64,000 bases of DNA from Anthoceros angustus (taxonomy: Eukaryota; Streptophyta; Anthocerotopsida; Anthocerotales; Anthocerotaceae): contig VJWM01000119.1 in assembly GCA_010909165.1 (NCBI GenBank), forward strand, positions 124,001 to 188,000, read 5' to 3'. The translations under genes and the position numbers were made by a program. Below the pieces are notes generated by a model. It was not told the DNA's origin, did no database searches, and worked only from the letters and a program-made list of their open reading frames with translations. Shown here piece by piece: positions 1 through 10,006 of this stretch (position 1 is the stretch's first letter; every line of letters begins with the position of its first letter).

Positions 1-470
1 GGCATCAAGCTGGACAAAGAAGCATTATATTCGTGACCCCGAGGTCTTAGCGAAACACTGTGCATCGAGGTGTCGACCAAAATCAAAAATTATAGATGGT
101 TTCTTTGGTGCCGGAAACACTATACAATTTGCATTGCAAGGACATCAAGTTACAGAATTGACATCGACCACGAGAAGATTGAATTTGCAAAACATAATGC
201 CAAAATTTATGGAGTACAAGATCGTATTGAATTTATCGTTGGAGACTTTTTCAAACTTGCTCCCAAGCTAAAGGCGACGTTGTTTTCTTGCGCCCCATGG
301 GTGGACCAACTACGATAGCAAATCGAGGGAGTTTGATTTGCAAACCATGTTGCGCCAAAGGATGGCAAAACATTGTTTGAACGGCACAACTCATTGCCAA
401 ACATTTTAATGTTTCTCCTCGTAACACGCCTCTACCTCAACTTAAAACATTGCCGCCAACTTATACATCA
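1..470 (+). pseudogene. Decayed trimethylguanosine synthase (TGS1)-like methyltransferase
   Basis: Translating across frames gives the order of a TGS1 catalytic domain. A GIKLD..ALYS segment is followed, after a frameshift, by VTPEVLAKHCASRC and then a FGAGNTIQFA SAM-binding loop. Next come IDIDHEKIEFAKHNAKIYGV and IEFIVGDFFKLAPKLKA, and then, after another shift, a PPWGGP-like active-site region and FLPRNT. TGS1 hypermethylates the m7G cap of snRNAs and snoRNAs. The sequence needs several frame changes and has in-frame stops, so it is not functional. No introns are visible, which would fit a retrocopy, but the copy begins outside the window. The family assignment rests on motif order and is fairly secure; the pseudogene status is directly visible. 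Confidence 0.75.
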
Positions 471-620
471 AGTTCTAACGACATTTTGAGGCGGAAACCA
501 ACTACATAGATAATGGTTGCAAAGGACTTACTGTATTATGGAGATTTCCTTGCTCCTAAAAGAACTAGATTTTAGATAGATTAATGTATATTCTAGTTGA
601 AAAAAATTATAGCTCTTAAT
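461..620 (+). repeat. Tail of the TGS1-like remnant, repeat copy 1
   Basis: This stretch encodes a degraded TGS1 C-terminus (NYIDNGCKGLT) followed by AT-rich DNA. It is about 80% identical by eye to 1981-2140 in the same orientation, so it is one half of a direct repeat about 1.5 kb apart. Confidence 0.7.
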
Positions 621-1980
621 TTAGATTTTATAAATACAAGTAATAAATTTATCCAATACTTAATATATTTATTTTTACAAATATTATTTTTCTCTTAAAT
701 GCCTTATTTTTCCCCTTTATGATGCGTTTTTCCATGGATTGGAGACTATGAATCAGATTAATGGGGTGGTTAGCTAAGCTCTAGTCCAAGTCCCACATTC
801 AAGACAACAAATGGAAGCCTAGACGATCACCGTGGCAAAAGTCTTAAGAAATGAGCATTTGGACAAGCTTGGTAGACATGTTTGCAAAATCCTTACACAC
901 CGTCCAAAGCACGAGGATGAAACAATTGCGCAACACAATTGAGGAGGCTATGCAAGCCGCTATCCACATGAACATTGTGGAGTGAAGCAAGGCTCCGGTT
1001 CAAGTCATAGTAGCTCCAGCTATAGCCAATGAAGGGCTGGCTCAAGGGTCACAAGAAGGCAAAGCGCGAATAATAATTTAGGGCTGGTGATAACCCGACA
1101 TGTTATTTAGCAGCCAATCTCGACACCAGGAAAAGGAAGCTGTATGGCTCTGTGATCCAAGAGCACTTAGGGAGCTGGCCCTGAAATAATGACTTGAAGA
1201 TGAACCGCTGAGGTGAGCTCGAGCTAGTTAAGCTTCGAGTCATACTTTCTGACACTTGGGCATAACTAGAGAAGGCGATAAAATTCGTCTTCGTGGATTC
1301 AGTCCAGAGGAAGGAGCAAGATCTCATGGGTAGAACCCATGGATAGGACAAGCCCAGACGTGTGGGCTTGATGGATGAGCTCTGAGCCACATGGATTCCT
1401 TTCCCAGAATCGTTCTTACTGAGTTGGCGGATGGGCTATGCATGGAGAGCTTGCTAGCTGAGGGCATGCTTAGATAGCAGATACGTTAGGACGATCGGAG
1501 TTAGGCGAAGCTTATAAAGGGTAATTTACGGCCAGTTACTTAAACTGAAGGTCAAGAGCTAGGGTCATGAAGACAAGCTGTGGACAACGGCATTGGCTCG
1601 GGGCTACTAAGGTCCGAGCCCAAGATCAAGATTGTCTCTGACATTTCCATGCGTGCGTGCCCCATCTTGGTGGATCCCCAAGGCACTTTACAAATGAACT
1701 TTTATGGATATCTCTTGTATGCTAAGTTTAGACTCACATAAAAAGATCAGTCAAAAACCTTTTCAAGTCTCAGAGCTAACCAATTGGTGTTAGAAACTCC
1801 ATGAGAAACATAGAAGAAATGAGTTTCATTTAAGGTTTCTTTGTATTTTAGAGTTGTTAGAGAAGAGATTGCTGTTGAAAAGAAACTCTAGAATACAATG
1901 AAAGATAACCTTAACAAAACTTGTGCACAACGTATAAAAAAAGTACAGATCAAACAACCAGTTTGACAGCATTGGGCAGC
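621..1980. other. No gene recognised
   Basis: AT-rich sequence near 621-730 is followed by moderately GC-rich DNA. Open frames are short and carry no recognised domain. The stretch 740-1080 has a weak coding feel but is broken by stops. It lies between the two copies of the TGS1 tail repeat, so it may be an insertion or part of the same decayed element. Confidence 0.5.
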
Positions 1981-2200
1981 TTATACATTAATCTCTAATG
2001 TACATTTTGAGGTGGAAAGCAACTACATAGATAATGGTTGCAAAGGACTTAGTGTGTACTATGGAGATTTCCTTGTCCTAAAAGAACTAGATTTTAGATA
2101 GAGATATATACTCTAGTTGAATAAAATAATAGCTCTTTTAGATAGATTACATCTATAGATGTATACTCTAGTTGAATAAAATAATAGCTCTTTTAACTTT
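1981..2200 (+). repeat. Tail of the TGS1-like remnant, repeat copy 2
   Basis: This repeats 461-620 and better preserves the TGS1-type ending (GLSVYYGDFL). At its right end a unit of about 50 bases (GTATACTCTAGTTGAATAAA followed by ATAATAGCTC) occurs twice, near 2107 and 2161, making a short tandem duplication. Confidence 0.7.
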
Positions 2201-2842
2201 ATAATGCAACTCTAAGGACATGGACCTTGGAATCGGAAAGTTTCCTTTGCATCTCACAACCTTAAAAATCATCGAGGCACAGCGATAATTACTCTCCGAT
2301 GAGAACCAAATATGATTTCTTCTTACTCTATAATTCTAATAAAAGCCTCCTTTTGGATCTACACCTAACTAACTTCTGCCTCTAGCACGAGTACTACCAC
2401 ACTTTTAAGATAGTCTTGCAACTCACGTTATTAACTCTTTTTTACATAGATGGCCTCCTGAAATAGATAACATATAGAGTAGATAACATATAGTGCTACG
2501 GTGTACATTGCAATATGCAAGTTCTCGAGACCAGCAATAAGTAGACTTTTCCTACTATATATGTAACAATCTGGTATCATATAATAGAACGATTGGCTAT
2601 TATGGTGGATCCGTGGGTTAGCTAATTCAAAGCGAGAGGCAATCGATAAGTATTGCGGTTAGCGAGATTCCATCTGGTATCCTTCGTAAATCCGAAAACG
2701 AAAGTAGTTAAAGGGAAGACGCCGGACGCCGGTGTGCCGTGGCCCTATTCTTGCTGCATTAATTGGCGCTGTCGCTGGTGAGAATTGGATTTCTGGATAC
2801 GCGATGGAATTGTTGCTGTAGCGGAGTGCTGCAGCAGCTGCA
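2201..2842. other. Intergenic, upstream of the OTU gene
   Basis: AT-rich intergenic DNA that becomes GC-richer after about 2700. It should hold the promoter and 5' UTR of the OTU gene. No clear TATA box or other element was identified. Confidence 0.4.
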
Positions 2843-3945
2843 ATGGAGGAGCCGGGGGAGGGGCAGGAGGTGGAGGTGACGGTCGGCGAATCGCGCACCG
2901 AAATGCTGGCGCGGCACCAGTGCGTTTGCAGGCCTTCGCTGTCTTTTTTTTTGTTTTTGTTTGTGTGTGTTTTGCGGCGTCCGGTGTTGGAGACGTAGTG
3001 ATTCTGGCGGCTGTGATCGCGTTCGGTTCTGAAGGATGACGGGTTTGGATTTGGTTGTGCTGCAGGAGGGAGATCAAGGAGCTGCAGCACAAGGAAATCG
3101 GGTTGAAAAAGTCAGCTGCCAAGGGGAGCAAGGCGGAGCAGAAGGCCAAGAAGAAGCAGGCGGAGGAGGAGGTGGCAAGGCTGGATGTGAAGATGAAGGC
3201 GCGGCACGCCAAGGAGTTGGCGTCTTTAGGCTTCCGAGCGGACGAGGCCGCGGACGGCAACGGTTTGGAAGGTTTGGTTAAAGCCATAGCGGGCATTTCA
3301 TCCGGCGGCAAGGCGGCGGCTCAGGCTGGGAGGCCGTCTAAGGGCCAGAAGTGGCGGGACCGGCGGGCGCACCAGGATGCGGAGCGGGCGCAGAGGATAC
3401 AGGAGGAGCAGAACAACGTGGTGAGCCAGCGGAAGGTGGAGGAGGAGGAGCTGGAGCGAAAGCTCCGGCCGCTGGGATTTTCTCTCAAGGAGATCAAGTC
3501 CGATGGCCACTGCCTGTACCGCGCAGTGGAGGATCAGCTGGCTCTGCATCCGGATGTCATGCCGCGCCATTCTTACTTAGGGCTGCGGGGCCTGGCAGCT
3601 GCGTACATGCGGGCGCATCCGGATGATTTTGTGCCGTTTATCGAGAACAGCGAGGTGGAGGGGGAGACGGTGGAGGAGAGGCTGCAGAAATATTGTTCGG
3701 ATGTAGAGGGGACGGCCGTGTGGGGAGGGCAACTGGAGCTCGGAGCCCTTGCCCACTCCTTGAGGAAGCACATTGTGGTGTACTCTGCCAGTCTTCCGGA
3801 TGTGGAGATGGGGCAGGAGTACGGGGCTGGAGAGCCTGGGCATCCTGTAACCCCAAGCATCAGGCTGTCTTACCACCGACATGCCTTTGGGCTAGGAGAG
3901 CATTTCAACTCGGTGGTGCCGCTGTCTCTTCCGGTGCCCTTGTAA
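2843..3945 (+). CDS. OTU-domain deubiquitinase (OTUD6/OTU5-like)
   Basis: Two exons, 2843-2919 and 3066-3945, give 318 residues; the GT at 2920 and the AG before 3066 join in phase as RHQREIKELQ. The N-terminal third is a lysine/glutamate-rich coiled coil (QHKEIGLKKSAAKG, KAKKKQAEEE). The C-terminal half is an OTU cysteine protease domain: the catalytic Asp-Cys box reads SDGHCLYRAVEDQL, EGTAVWGGQLEL follows, and the catalytic His lies in RHAFGLGEHFNSV near the end. This order matches human OTUD6B and the plant OTU5 group, which cleave ubiquitin chains. The start is chosen because EEPGEGQEVEV..RTEMLARHQ matches the family N-terminus. All three catalytic regions are intact, so the enzyme should be active. 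Confidence 0.9.
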
Positions 3946-4344
3946 TTCCCTGGTCAGGATGGTGTGGGGTGCGTCTTACCAACTTCGTCGCCTTGTGCTG
4001 GCGAAGAGGGAGAGTCCAGCAATGTGTATGTTGGAAATGGCGTGACCGCAGCCATCCTGTACATAGGCGTCCAGTTCACTTTTAGGGGTAACATAGTTGG
4101 TATAAAAGCTTCTGCTTGTTTTATGTGACTGGACACCGCAACATGTTGTGCAGATGGACTGCCAGAAACGTGCTGCTAGCGCGAGGAAGTAGGCATGTCA
4201 TCACATTTCCACCAAGATGTACAAAATCACTTCACCCACACCTGTGTTGCTGGTAAAACGAGATTTCTCTATACCCAGGTGTACTTTATTTGAGTACGTT
4301 ATTCACATATTTGACAAACAGCTGTGCACGGTAAAGTTCCTCGT
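3946..4344. other. Convergent 3' region between the OTU gene and an sHSP gene
   Basis: About 400 bases with no supported ORF. It must hold the 3' UTRs of the OTU gene (+) and the first sHSP gene (-), which converge here. Confidence 0.5.
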
Positions 4345-4911
4345 TTAGGACACATTGACGGTGATGGTCTTGGGCTTGTCGGGCTCCGGAGGAGGGACCT
4401 TAGGAACAGTGACTGACAGGACTCCATCAGAGAAACTAGCAGCAATGTGGTCGACGTCGGCGTCGTTTGGCAGCGTGAATTTGCGAAGAAATTTGCGGCC
4501 ACGTCTCTCCACGCGCAAGTACTTCACGTCGTCAGCAGGCTTCTCCTCCTTGCGCTGCCCCGAGATGACGAGCACATTCTGATTCTCCACTTGCACCTAG
4601 AAGTATTCGCGCAATCGTGAATCCCACCCAGGAGGTTAGACCAGGCTGGGCACACGCATCGCTGCGAAAACGGTGCCCAACTCGCAATAGTTTCATACAC
4701 ATACCTGAATGTCAGCCGATTTGAGGCCCGGCATGTCCGCCTCGAACATGTAGTTCTTGGGTGCTTCCAAGACATCGACAGCGGTTCTCGCCATGGCCTT
4801 TCTGTCCTTCACATAGAGCTTGCTTGGACTCTTATCCGTCTTTTCGCGATCGCCGGGCTCGTCCAGGAGACTGAACAGCACCTGAAACGGATCCCCGAAG
4901 TAGGGATCCAT
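4345..4911 (-). CDS. Class II cytosolic small heat-shock protein, copy A
   Basis: Exon 1 is 4705-4911 and exon 2 is 4345-4596; the donor (CAG then GTATGT) and acceptor (CTAG then GTGCAA) join in phase to give 152 residues, normal for a plant class II sHSP. The protein starts [10 protein letters not shown]. The class II hallmark before the alpha-crystallin domain is [17 protein letters not shown], then [35 protein letters not shown] and [17 protein letters not shown]; it ends with [20 protein letters not shown]. Such proteins form oligomers that hold heat-unfolded clients. The neighbour at 5689-6300 is a tandem paralogue with the same intron position. A heat-shock element and TATA-like box lie about 250-300 bases upstream. 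Confidence 0.92.
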
Positions 4912-5154
4912 CGGGCTTTGCCAGCAGAACCAAACCAGACTCAGATCAGTTTTTATCAAACCGTGAACAGCTTGATGCACAAATTGCGAAGAGAAGAGTG
5001 CGGACTGACTGCACAGCTCAGGAACCGAACTCACCCAACGTTCCAGCTCATTCTTGCGGATAGCGGCTTTGATCGTCTGGAAAGAAGAGATCACTTATTG
5101 ACAAGCGTAGTACCAAAAGCTACAAGACCAGCTTCCAACCTTGCAGGCCGAGAT

Positions 5155-5211
5155 GTTATAAAGTGGGGAACTGAGTGTTGAGGATTCGAAGGAGACTTGC
5201 ACATTCTAGAA
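5155..5211 (-). promoter_or_regulatory. Putative heat-shock promoter of sHSP copy A
   Basis: TTCTAGAA at 5204-5211 is a perfect TTCnnGAA heat-shock-element core. About 40 bases downstream on the minus strand, at about 5156-5163, TTTATAAC resembles a TATA box. This spacing is usual for plant heat-shock promoters. Transcription would start near 5125, leaving a 5' UTR of about 200 bases. HSF binding is inferred. Confidence 0.5.
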
Positions 5212-5311
5212 GCCGACAGAAGGCCCCAGATCGGAAGCCAAGCTAACTGGTAAAAATAAGAAAAATAACCGATTTGTAACTTCGAAACGTTTATTTAGAC
5301 AGAACTGATCA

Positions 5312-5386
5312 CTCAGAGCCCTGATCATATCAGGGACTTGTTGCATGATCTCTCAGAGCCCTGATCAGATCAGGGACTTGTTGCAC
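5312..5386. repeat. Two 34-base direct repeats, each with a palindrome
   Basis: CTCAGAGCCCTGATCA starts at 5312 and again at 5352, with about 34 nearly identical bases in each copy and a 40-base period. Each unit holds an inverted repeat, CCCTGAT and ATCAGGG separated by three bases. It lies between the two sHSP genes, downstream of copy B. Confidence 0.75.
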
Positions 5387-5688
5387 TCCCCACACGATAC
5401 CAGTAACGTTTCACTACTTTGAAGACTAGGAGCAGCTAGGCTACCTGGAAACGCACTGCGAACTTGGGAGTGTGAAGCAGCATTCGTTGATTGTTCACCA
5501 AAGGGACCACAAGGGTGCAAACTCGTGCAATTCCTCTTACAAACACTGTGCCCTGAGAGTTCTGGATCTATTAGAGTTAAGATCGACTTGTAAAGAAAGT
5601 CTACAATCTCCAAAACAAGTTCTACAGTCGAGATCGGCTTGCAAAGAAGAGGCCATCCTCAGAAACAACCGTCATTGCTCGCAACAAA

Positions 5689-6300
5689 TTATGCAGCTGA
5701 GACGTTGATGCTCCTCGTCTTGTGCAGTTCTGGCGGTGGAACTTTAGGCACTGTGACGGTGAGGACACCATCAGTGCAGGAAGCAGTGATTCCATCCAGG
5801 TTGGCATTGTTTGGCAAGGTGAACTTGCGCATGAACTTGGTAGGTCGCCGTTCCACACGAAGATACTTAACATCTTCCTCAGGCTTGTCCTCCTCCTTAC
5901 GCTCACCGCTGATCACCAACACATTGTTGTTTTCAAGCTGAACCTGCAACGCACAATTCATGCGTGACATTGTGATTTGATGAGAAGCGAGCATTGCTAA
6001 ACAAACAATTTTCCTATATAAAGTATTACATCGTGCACCATGCGAGCAGTGTCAACCTCCGTCGCGACAACCTGTGCTAAACAGGCTAAAAGCATTTACC
6101 TGCACATCGGAGGACTTCAGCCCGGGCATGTCAGCCACAAACACGAAGGCCTTCGGCAGCTCCTTCACATCTACAGCGGTACTGGCCATAGCCTTGGTGT
6201 CTCTCACGTAGGTCCTGGTCGGGGCATTCAGATGCTTCTCCGACTCCTCGGGGAGGTTCAGCAACAGCTGAAGCGGATCGCGGGTGAGGAAGAAATCCAT
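5689..6300 (-). CDS. Class II cytosolic small heat-shock protein, copy B
   Basis: Exon 1 is 6100-6300 and exon 2 is 5689-5943, giving 151 residues. The protein begins [20 protein letters not shown]. The class II motif [20 protein letters not shown] is followed by [49 protein letters not shown] and [14 protein letters not shown]. The C-terminus carries an I-x-V anchor (SINV) used for oligomer assembly. The intron interrupts the same place as in copy A, directly after D-I/V-Q, so the two genes are tandem duplicates of an intron-bearing ancestor. A TTCCGGAA heat-shock core lies at 6683-6690. Confidence 0.92.
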
Positions 6301-6682
6301 AGCTCCCTGTCTGCGGAGCATCGAAGGAAAGCAGATCAATCACAAATTAGAGAGCTTCAGCATTGAGCCTATTGGTATTCAATAGAAAGCCTACACCAAA
6401 TCAACGCAATTGCATTCATTGCACCCAGGAGAACCTGCACGGCAGCAAATGACATTGATCACCTACCCTCTTCGGCCGCACCAAAGGAAGCAGAAGCAGA
6501 AAACGCCGGGGCTCCGAATCGCGCAAAGCAGATCTGGAGAACGATCCCAGAAACGAACTCTGTGACTTGCAGCTGCCCGGCTGAGCCGGGCTTAAGAGCG
6601 CACGGCCATGCCTCTCTAGAACTCTCCTCACAGCTTCAGAAGAGAGAGAAGTCCCAGAGACTTCCATCGGCCCCAGCGACGT

Positions 6683-6690
6683 TTCCGGAA
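6683..6690 (-). promoter_or_regulatory. Possible heat-shock element of sHSP copy B
   Basis: TTCCGGAA is a TTCnnGAA core about 385 bases upstream of the start of copy B. A weaker cluster (TTC/GAA-like triplets near 6618-6640) lies closer to the gene. No convincing TATA box was seen. Confidence 0.35.
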
Positions 6691-6960
6691 CTCTCGCCCG
6701 GGTTCACGACCGAACGATATGCGATTCGGAGCTCCGATTCACCGGTACGTTTCGAGGTTATTTTGCTCTCCGGTCGACCTTTGTGCCGCTTTTGGGTAGC
6801 CCTCTTTTCTTTCGAACATTCTTAGACGTGTCCTGTTATCTGAAGATGGGAGCACCTCTGCATGAGGTACAAGTGGAGGGTAAAACTGCGCAATGAATGG
6901 CATGTAACTTGGACAGCTGACATTAACGTTACAGAGATGGTGCTCGACACGGTAGCCAGG

Positions 6961-9737
6961 CTATTTCTTGGCTCCGAAGCCTTTGGCTGTGGATCTTGAC
7001 GACCCAGCTGCAGTGAGCTCCTGCTGGACGTTGGACTTGGCTCGCTTTCGTTTAGCTGTCCCTGGAGCAACCTGCAGGGACCAGGGTGGGAGTTAGGGTG
7101 GCCTGACCTGGCCTGTTCCCATTACCTAAGTGGGTTATGGTAGGAGATGGTAAAGCTAATACCTTCCGGGCAGCATCAAGCCCCTCCAGTCCAGGAAGCG
7201 TGCCACCTTGCATCATGGTGGCCAGGTTCTTCATCCTGGCTCGCATTTGGAACAATTGTGACACGAGCTGGCTGACCTGTGGAATCCAGGTGTGAGAAAA
7301 GAAAGGGATTTGAACCTACTCAAGGCTGGCTGAAATGTAGGAGATAGGTACCTGCTCTTGTGTTCTTCCTGATCCCTTGGCCACTCTTCTCCTTCTGGAA
7401 GGTGACTTGGCCAGCAGCTCGGGATCGGCCCTTTCCTTCACTGTCATGGACTGGATCATGGACTCCATAATTTTCAGACTCTTCTCTGCATCTCGGACTT
7501 GTTGAGGAGTCACTTTGTTCATGCCGGGAATCATCTTCACCAGACCCCCCATTGAGCCCATTCGTGCCAGAGAGCGAGTCTGTTTAAGAAAGTCGTTGAA
7601 GTCGAACTTGGCTTCCATAATCTTCTTTTGCATCTCCTCTGCCTCTTCTTTCATCATGACCTCCTGGGCCTTCTCCACCAACGAAAGCACGTCTCCCATG
7701 CCCAGAATTCGGCTTGCCATCCGGTCAGGATAGAAAGGTTCTAAAGCTCCCATGCCCTCTCCTTCTCCCACGAACTTGATGGGCTTTCCCGACACCTGTT
7801 GTACAAGTCAGAGAGTTTTAGATCCACAGGGAAGGTGCCATACCACAAGCAGCATACGCAGGTTGAATTGTGGAATGACACAGGATAAGACTGGCTAAGA
7901 TGAACCTCTTTGACACTCAGAGCTGCTCCGCCACGAGCATCACCATCGATCTTGGTCAATATTGCTCCAGTGATTCCAATCTCCAAATTGAAAGCCGCCA
8001 CCAGAGCTGCCCGGAAGACAGTGACGACCCAGTGAACAACAGATGGGTCAAAGGTTTTGTTTTATCCAGCTATTTGATAGAACTTGCTTACCAGCAGCTG
8101 CCTGGCCCGTCATGGCATCGACTACAAGCAAAATCTCGGTGGGGTTCACGGCTTGCTTCATTTGCTTCAGTTCATCCATCATTCCCTTGTCCACCTGATC
8201 CCATCGAGTAGCAAATAACCACCTGGGTTACATTTTCTCATAAGTCAAAGCCAAAAGCAGCAAGTACGTGGGCTGCACAAGAGAGCTTCTGGAGAATCAG
8301 TTACGAGCTTTGAGACAGGCAGACGTCATACCTGCAGGCGTCCAGCGGTATCTACAATGACAACGTCCACATTTTGCTTTTTAGCCTCTGCTACACCTCT
8401 TCTTGCGATCTCCACAGGACTAATTTGATTTCCTGCTTCAAAAACAGGTACCTCGACCTGTGGCATGGGAGAGAAACGCGTGAAGCACCACCCAACATCT
8501 GGATGCAAGACAATGCACCAATCACGAGAAGCTAACCTGCTTTCCCAGAGTGACAAGCTGGTCGATGGCAGCAGGTCTGTACACATCAGTTGCCACCATC
8601 ATGCAGCTTTTGCCCTGTTAGCCATACGGTAAGTCAGTGCATGATCAATGCTGATACCGTGGTAGGAGTCCAACTCGAGGGATGGCCTGCATATACCTTC
8701 TTCTTGAGATAGAGCGACAACTTGCCACAGGCTGTGGTCTTCCCCACACCTTGCAAACCAGCCATGAGGATGACGGTTGGACCTTTAGCTGCGTAATCCA
8801 GGCCCGCCACCTCCCCTCCCATCAGCATCGTCAGCTCGTCATTTACCACCTGCAAACCCAGATGTCAAAATCACCATCCTCTCTCACACAGCCGTGAGAA
8901 ACTTCACCTAGACACAGAACGTACTCACCTTGACGAGTTGCTGATCAGGCCTTACGCCCTTGATGACTCCTGTTCCAATGGCCTTCTCTGCTACACTCTT
9001 CACAAATCGTCGAACTACTGGCAAACTTACCTGGAAACGGTCAGCCACAGTTCAGCCCAAAGGCAGGACAAAGCAAACTACAACAAGCATTCCACAACTC
9101 CAAGGTCCATAGTGCGGTGGGAACATACATCTGCTTCTAGCAGGGCCCTCCTGATATCTTTCATGGGCTCGGCTATGTTCTCCTTGGTCAGGACATCTGC
9201 ACAGGGAACCCTCAGTCACCTAACGCATTAAAATCATCAAAACCTGCCCTGCCATGTGATCTCTCAAGCCACATCCACGCTGTTACATCAATCCACCTGC
9301 TTTTTGAAGCTTCTTCCATGCCACTTCCAGACTGGTCGACAGCTGGTCGAAAACGGCCGCACTGGTGACAACCAAATCCCCCCTCCTCTTCACAGGCCTC
9401 CACATTCCCATGTGCAGGCTCGACCTTTCCACCCCACATTCCTGCTGCTGATGCACCTACAATCACCCAAATCCATCACGCCCCATCACTGCCATCAGCA
9501 TCCCCGGATTTCCCCACAATCCCAATGCCTCAACAACCCTCCAATCCACACCTTGAATCCAGCTGACGCCTTCACAACCAAGGGCCTCCAAACCAAGCCC
9601 CCTCCTCCAGCTCCAGCTGCCGGCACCTGCAATCCCACTCGCACAGCTTCCCCGAAGAAGCCGCACTGCAACGCTGCGGGACCCGCCGGCCCCGCCCCCG
9701 CCTGCGCCAAGCCGGCCGCTGCCATCGCTGCGGCCAT
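6961..9737 (-). CDS. cpSRP54: Chloroplast signal recognition particle 54 kDa GTPase (cpSRP54)
   Basis: Exons, from the 5' end on the minus strand: from 9737 with an unresolved donor near 9520-9560, then 9297-9361, 9129-9196, 8929-9030, 8697-8849, 8537-8614, 8332-8457, 8092-8194, 7906-8006, 7352-7795, 7163-7276 and 6961-7071. All later junctions keep phase. An alanine-rich transit-like N-terminus precedes the helical N domain ([21 protein letters not shown]). The GTPase motifs are [28 protein letters not shown] and [12 protein letters not shown]. The M domain contains [20 protein letters not shown] and [20 protein letters not shown]. The last exon has an AKRKR-type basic motif like the cpSRP43-binding tail, which separates it from cytosolic SRP54. 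With cpSRP43 it delivers light-harvesting proteins to the thylakoid. It is divergent from CYP97A. Confidence 0.93.
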
Positions 9738-10006
9738 GTCCCGTCCCTCTCACGCTCCAACCTCAGGTGCCATGTATCATCCGTCTCAACCTGCCTTCCA
9801 TAGCAGCACCAAAACGCAAATGACGGCACCCTAGCCAACTCCCCGGCCTAGAGCTCCCCTGCCCGCGTGCCGGGAACCGAGCAATCCTTGCGCAGCTGTA
9901 AGCTCGGTTTATCCATTCACGAACTGACATGAAAACTCCCTTCCCCGGGATCGCAACCTCCCTCCATCCAGCTGCAGCAGAGGAGCTCGCACGCGCTGCT
10001 GCCGCC
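9738..10006. promoter_or_regulatory. Shared intergenic region of cpSRP54 and CYP97A
   Basis: Only about 270 bases separate the two start codons, which point away from each other. Both products act in the chloroplast light-harvesting system. The stretch is GC-rich with no TATA box on either strand. A bidirectional promoter is inferred from layout only. Confidence 0.4.

Noticed and set aside
9256-9834. 192-codon plus-strand ORF opposite the cpSRP54 first exons
   Set aside because: It is antisense to the transit-peptide exon, is Pro/Thr/His-rich from GC-biased composition, and has no domain.
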